Assembly (NCBI GenBank): GCA_001940655.1
Contig: MBAA01000067.1
Location: 12,341-20,309, forward strand
DNA from: Promethearchaeota archaeon CR_4
Lineage (GTDB): Archaea > Asgardarchaeota > Lokiarchaeia > Sigyniarchaeales > CR-4
Direction of reading: 5' to 3'
Length of the DNA: 7,969 bases
The translations under genes and the position numbers were made by a program. How positions within the stretch are numbered: the stretch's first letter is position 1; every line of letters starts with the position of its first letter. Of this stretch, positions 6,639-7,969 are shown piece after piece. The notes under the pieces were generated by a model. That model saw only the letters and a list, made by a program, of their open reading frames with translations. It did no database searches and was not told where the DNA came from.

Positions 6639-7969
6639 TTACTGAGGTAGATTTTTGGACACGTAAACACCATCAAGATAATAACCGCGTTGATAAAAGT
6701 ATTGTCGGACGCCGATGCCCGAAATAACCGCAATTTTGTGGGTATCAAACTCTTCTCGGGCGATCTTCTCTGCTTCTCGGAGGAGGCGGGTACCGAATCC
6801 CCGGTGTTGGACTTGATTGAGCGTCGGTTTTTCATGAGTGCCTACTAATTCCCCGACAACGCGAAGTTCGCGTATGATTGGAACCGGTGAGGGCAATAGT
6901 TCAGGGCGGAACTCGCGAGCGGATGGAATCCGCAATCGTACAAATCCGATGAGAACATCCTTTTCGGGAGTTTCAAACGATAAGAAAATTTCTCGCCCCT
7001 CAGAAGCATCATAATCCAAGCGATGGAGGACCAAATCTTTCTCCTCAAACCGTCTAGGTTTCATAAATCCCTCTTCCCTGCAACGAATGCACTTGCACCT
7101 CTCCCCGGTCAATTTTAGATGCGCCTTAACTAGTTCCCGTAAATTACTTTTTTTAACCCCTGCTACAATTAATCTTGCGGGAATGTCACGTTGTACACGC
7201 TGGATCCGCACATATGGTGGGAGATTTTGTTTAGCTCTAGCAATCAATTTGACCATTTCATCAAGTTCATAAGGTATGTAATCTCCCGCGATAAATTGGT
7301 CATATAGTTGGGTGCCCTTGATGACGAGGGTGGGATATATCTTCAACATGTCAGGACGGTACGCCGGATTTTCAAACAATTGGGTGAACATTTCCTGGTC
7401 TCTTTCCAATGTAGACCCCGGTAAGTTGGGCATCATATGAGCATTAATTTTTAACCCTGCATCTCGCGCTATTTGGAAGGCTCGGATGGTCTCTTTCGTG
7501 GTGTGCCCACGGTGAATTTTCTGATACACGTCATCAAACACCGTTTGCACCCCAATTTCCACGCGGGTTCCTCCGAATTCCAGCATCCGGTTTACGTGTT
7601 CTTCAAGACAATAATCAGGTCGGGTTTCAAAGGTGATTCCAACAAGACGACGCTCGGAAGTTTCTGCGATTTGCTTTCCCTCTTGGAGAGTCGTGACATC
7701 ACGGTTCAAAAAACCCTCATAACAACCTTTAACGAACTCCTCTTGATATCCGGCAGGTGCTGCGCAGAGCGTTCCTCCCATGCAAATAATTTCAATTTTG
7801 TCCATCCGGTGGCCAATGGCCTCTAAATCTTCTATACGGGAGGCTACTTGCTTGCGACTGTCATAATTGAACATTAAGGAGCGTTTCGCAGCTGGTTCTT
7901 GTCCTGTATACGATTTGGCGACTGCATCCCCCGGTTGCGAACTTTTTCCCGGACAATAGATACACTGAC
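6639..7969 (-). CDS. elp3: Elp3 tRNA U34 acetyltransferase/radical-SAM enzyme, N-terminus off window
   Basis: Elp3 uses S-adenosylmethionine and acetyl-CoA to place a carboxymethyl-type group on C5 of wobble uridine in tRNA; archaea use it without the other Elongator subunits. The frame is open to the right edge, giving the last 442 residues of a usual ~530. The ATG at 7874 is internal, because the upstream frame continues the family sequence: C2-x2-C5 in CIYCPG, two of the three cluster cysteines, then KSYTGQEPAA (18-27). Next come MGGT (63-66), FETRPDYC, EIGVQTVFD and HMMPNLPGST of the radical-SAM barrel, and a zinc-type cluster C291-x-C293-x2-C296. The C-terminal GNAT domain has the acetyl-CoA loop QHRGFGTRLL (~387-396) and KIAVISGIGVRQYFYQRGYYLDG (~411-433). 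All visible functional motifs are intact. The family position MGGTF is MGGTL here, a mild change. It is the first visible gene of the leftward cluster, 34 bp before gatE. Confidence 0.96.
   Translation of the reverse strand, partial: QCIYCPGKSSQPGDAVAKSYTGQEPAAKRSLMFNYDSRKQVASRIEDLEAIGHRMDKIEIICMGGTLCAAPAGYQEEFVKGCYEGFLNRDVTTLQEGKQIAETSERRLVGITFETRPDYCLEEHVNRMLEFGGTRVEIGVQTVFDDVYQKIHRGHTTKETIRAFQIARDAGLKINAHMMPNLPGSTLERDQEMFTQLFENPAYRPDMLKIYPTLVIKGTQLYDQFIAGDYIPYELDEMVKLIARAKQNLPPYVRIQRVQRDIPARLIVAGVKKSNLRELVKAHLKLTGERCKCIRCREEGFMKPRRFEEKDLVLHRLDYDASEGREIFLSFETPEKDVLIGFVRLRIPSAREFRPELLPSPVPIIRELRVVGELVGTHEKPTLNQVQHRGFGTRLLREAEKIAREEFDTHKIAVISGIGVRQYFYQRGYYLDGVYVSKNLPQ

Noticed and set aside
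7473..7826. 117-codon plus-strand open frame inside elp3
   Set aside because: It is fully antisense to the conserved radical-SAM barrel of Elp3 and shows no domain or ribosome binding site of its own.
7872..7874. ATG as the start of elp3
   Set aside because: The 31 codons upstream in the same frame encode the Elp3 CxxCPG and KSYTGxEPAA motifs, so the ATG is internal and the gene runs off the window.

Overview
The window reads as an ordinary archaeal chromosome segment. The strongest evidence is the adjacent pair gatE and gatD, which encode the archaea-specific two-subunit Glu-tRNA(Gln) amidotransferase. An archaeal-type Elp3, a short two-KH NusA of the archaeal size class, and two radical-SAM families best known from archaea (COG2100-like and COG2108-like) support this. 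Base composition is moderate, and GTG or TTG starts and Shine-Dalgarno-like sites about 6 nt before the start recur. I cannot fix the lineage: Asgard, euryarchaeal and TACK/DPANN assignments all remain open, and nothing here is diagnostic. I see no transposase, integrase, CRISPR array, tRNA, rRNA or phage gene. No stretch over 300 bases lacks a gene; the longest gap is 100 bases (589-688).

Layout. The left edge holds the 3' end of a plus-strand radical-SAM gene (1-588). A 100-bp gap follows, with a pyrimidine-rich tract, a weak TATA-like site and a clear ribosome binding site. Next is a plus-strand gene for a divergent archaeal NusA-like protein (689-1150). Its stop codon overlaps that of the first minus-strand gene. 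Everything from 1147 to the right edge is transcribed leftward. In transcription order: elp3 (start off the window), gatE, gatD, cutA, a membrane-anchored protein of unknown function, and a COG2108-like radical-SAM protein. Junctions are tight: 34 bp, a 1-bp TAATG overlap, 30 bp, 30 bp, and a 4-bp ATGA overlap. One operon, or two with an internal promoter before the membrane gene, is likely.

Function. The right part is a translation-quality module: Elp3 modifies wobble U34 of tRNAs, and GatDE converts Glu-tRNA(Gln) to Gln-tRNA(Gln). CutA is a small trimeric protein whose role here is unclear. The least explained part is the left end. An unrecognised single-span membrane protein is translationally coupled to a radical-SAM enzyme with unusual cysteine spacing (CX5CX3C). 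Opposite it lies a NusA-like protein whose first KH loop has lost its GxxG signature. These are the best candidates for undescribed biology, but none amounts to a demonstrated new system.
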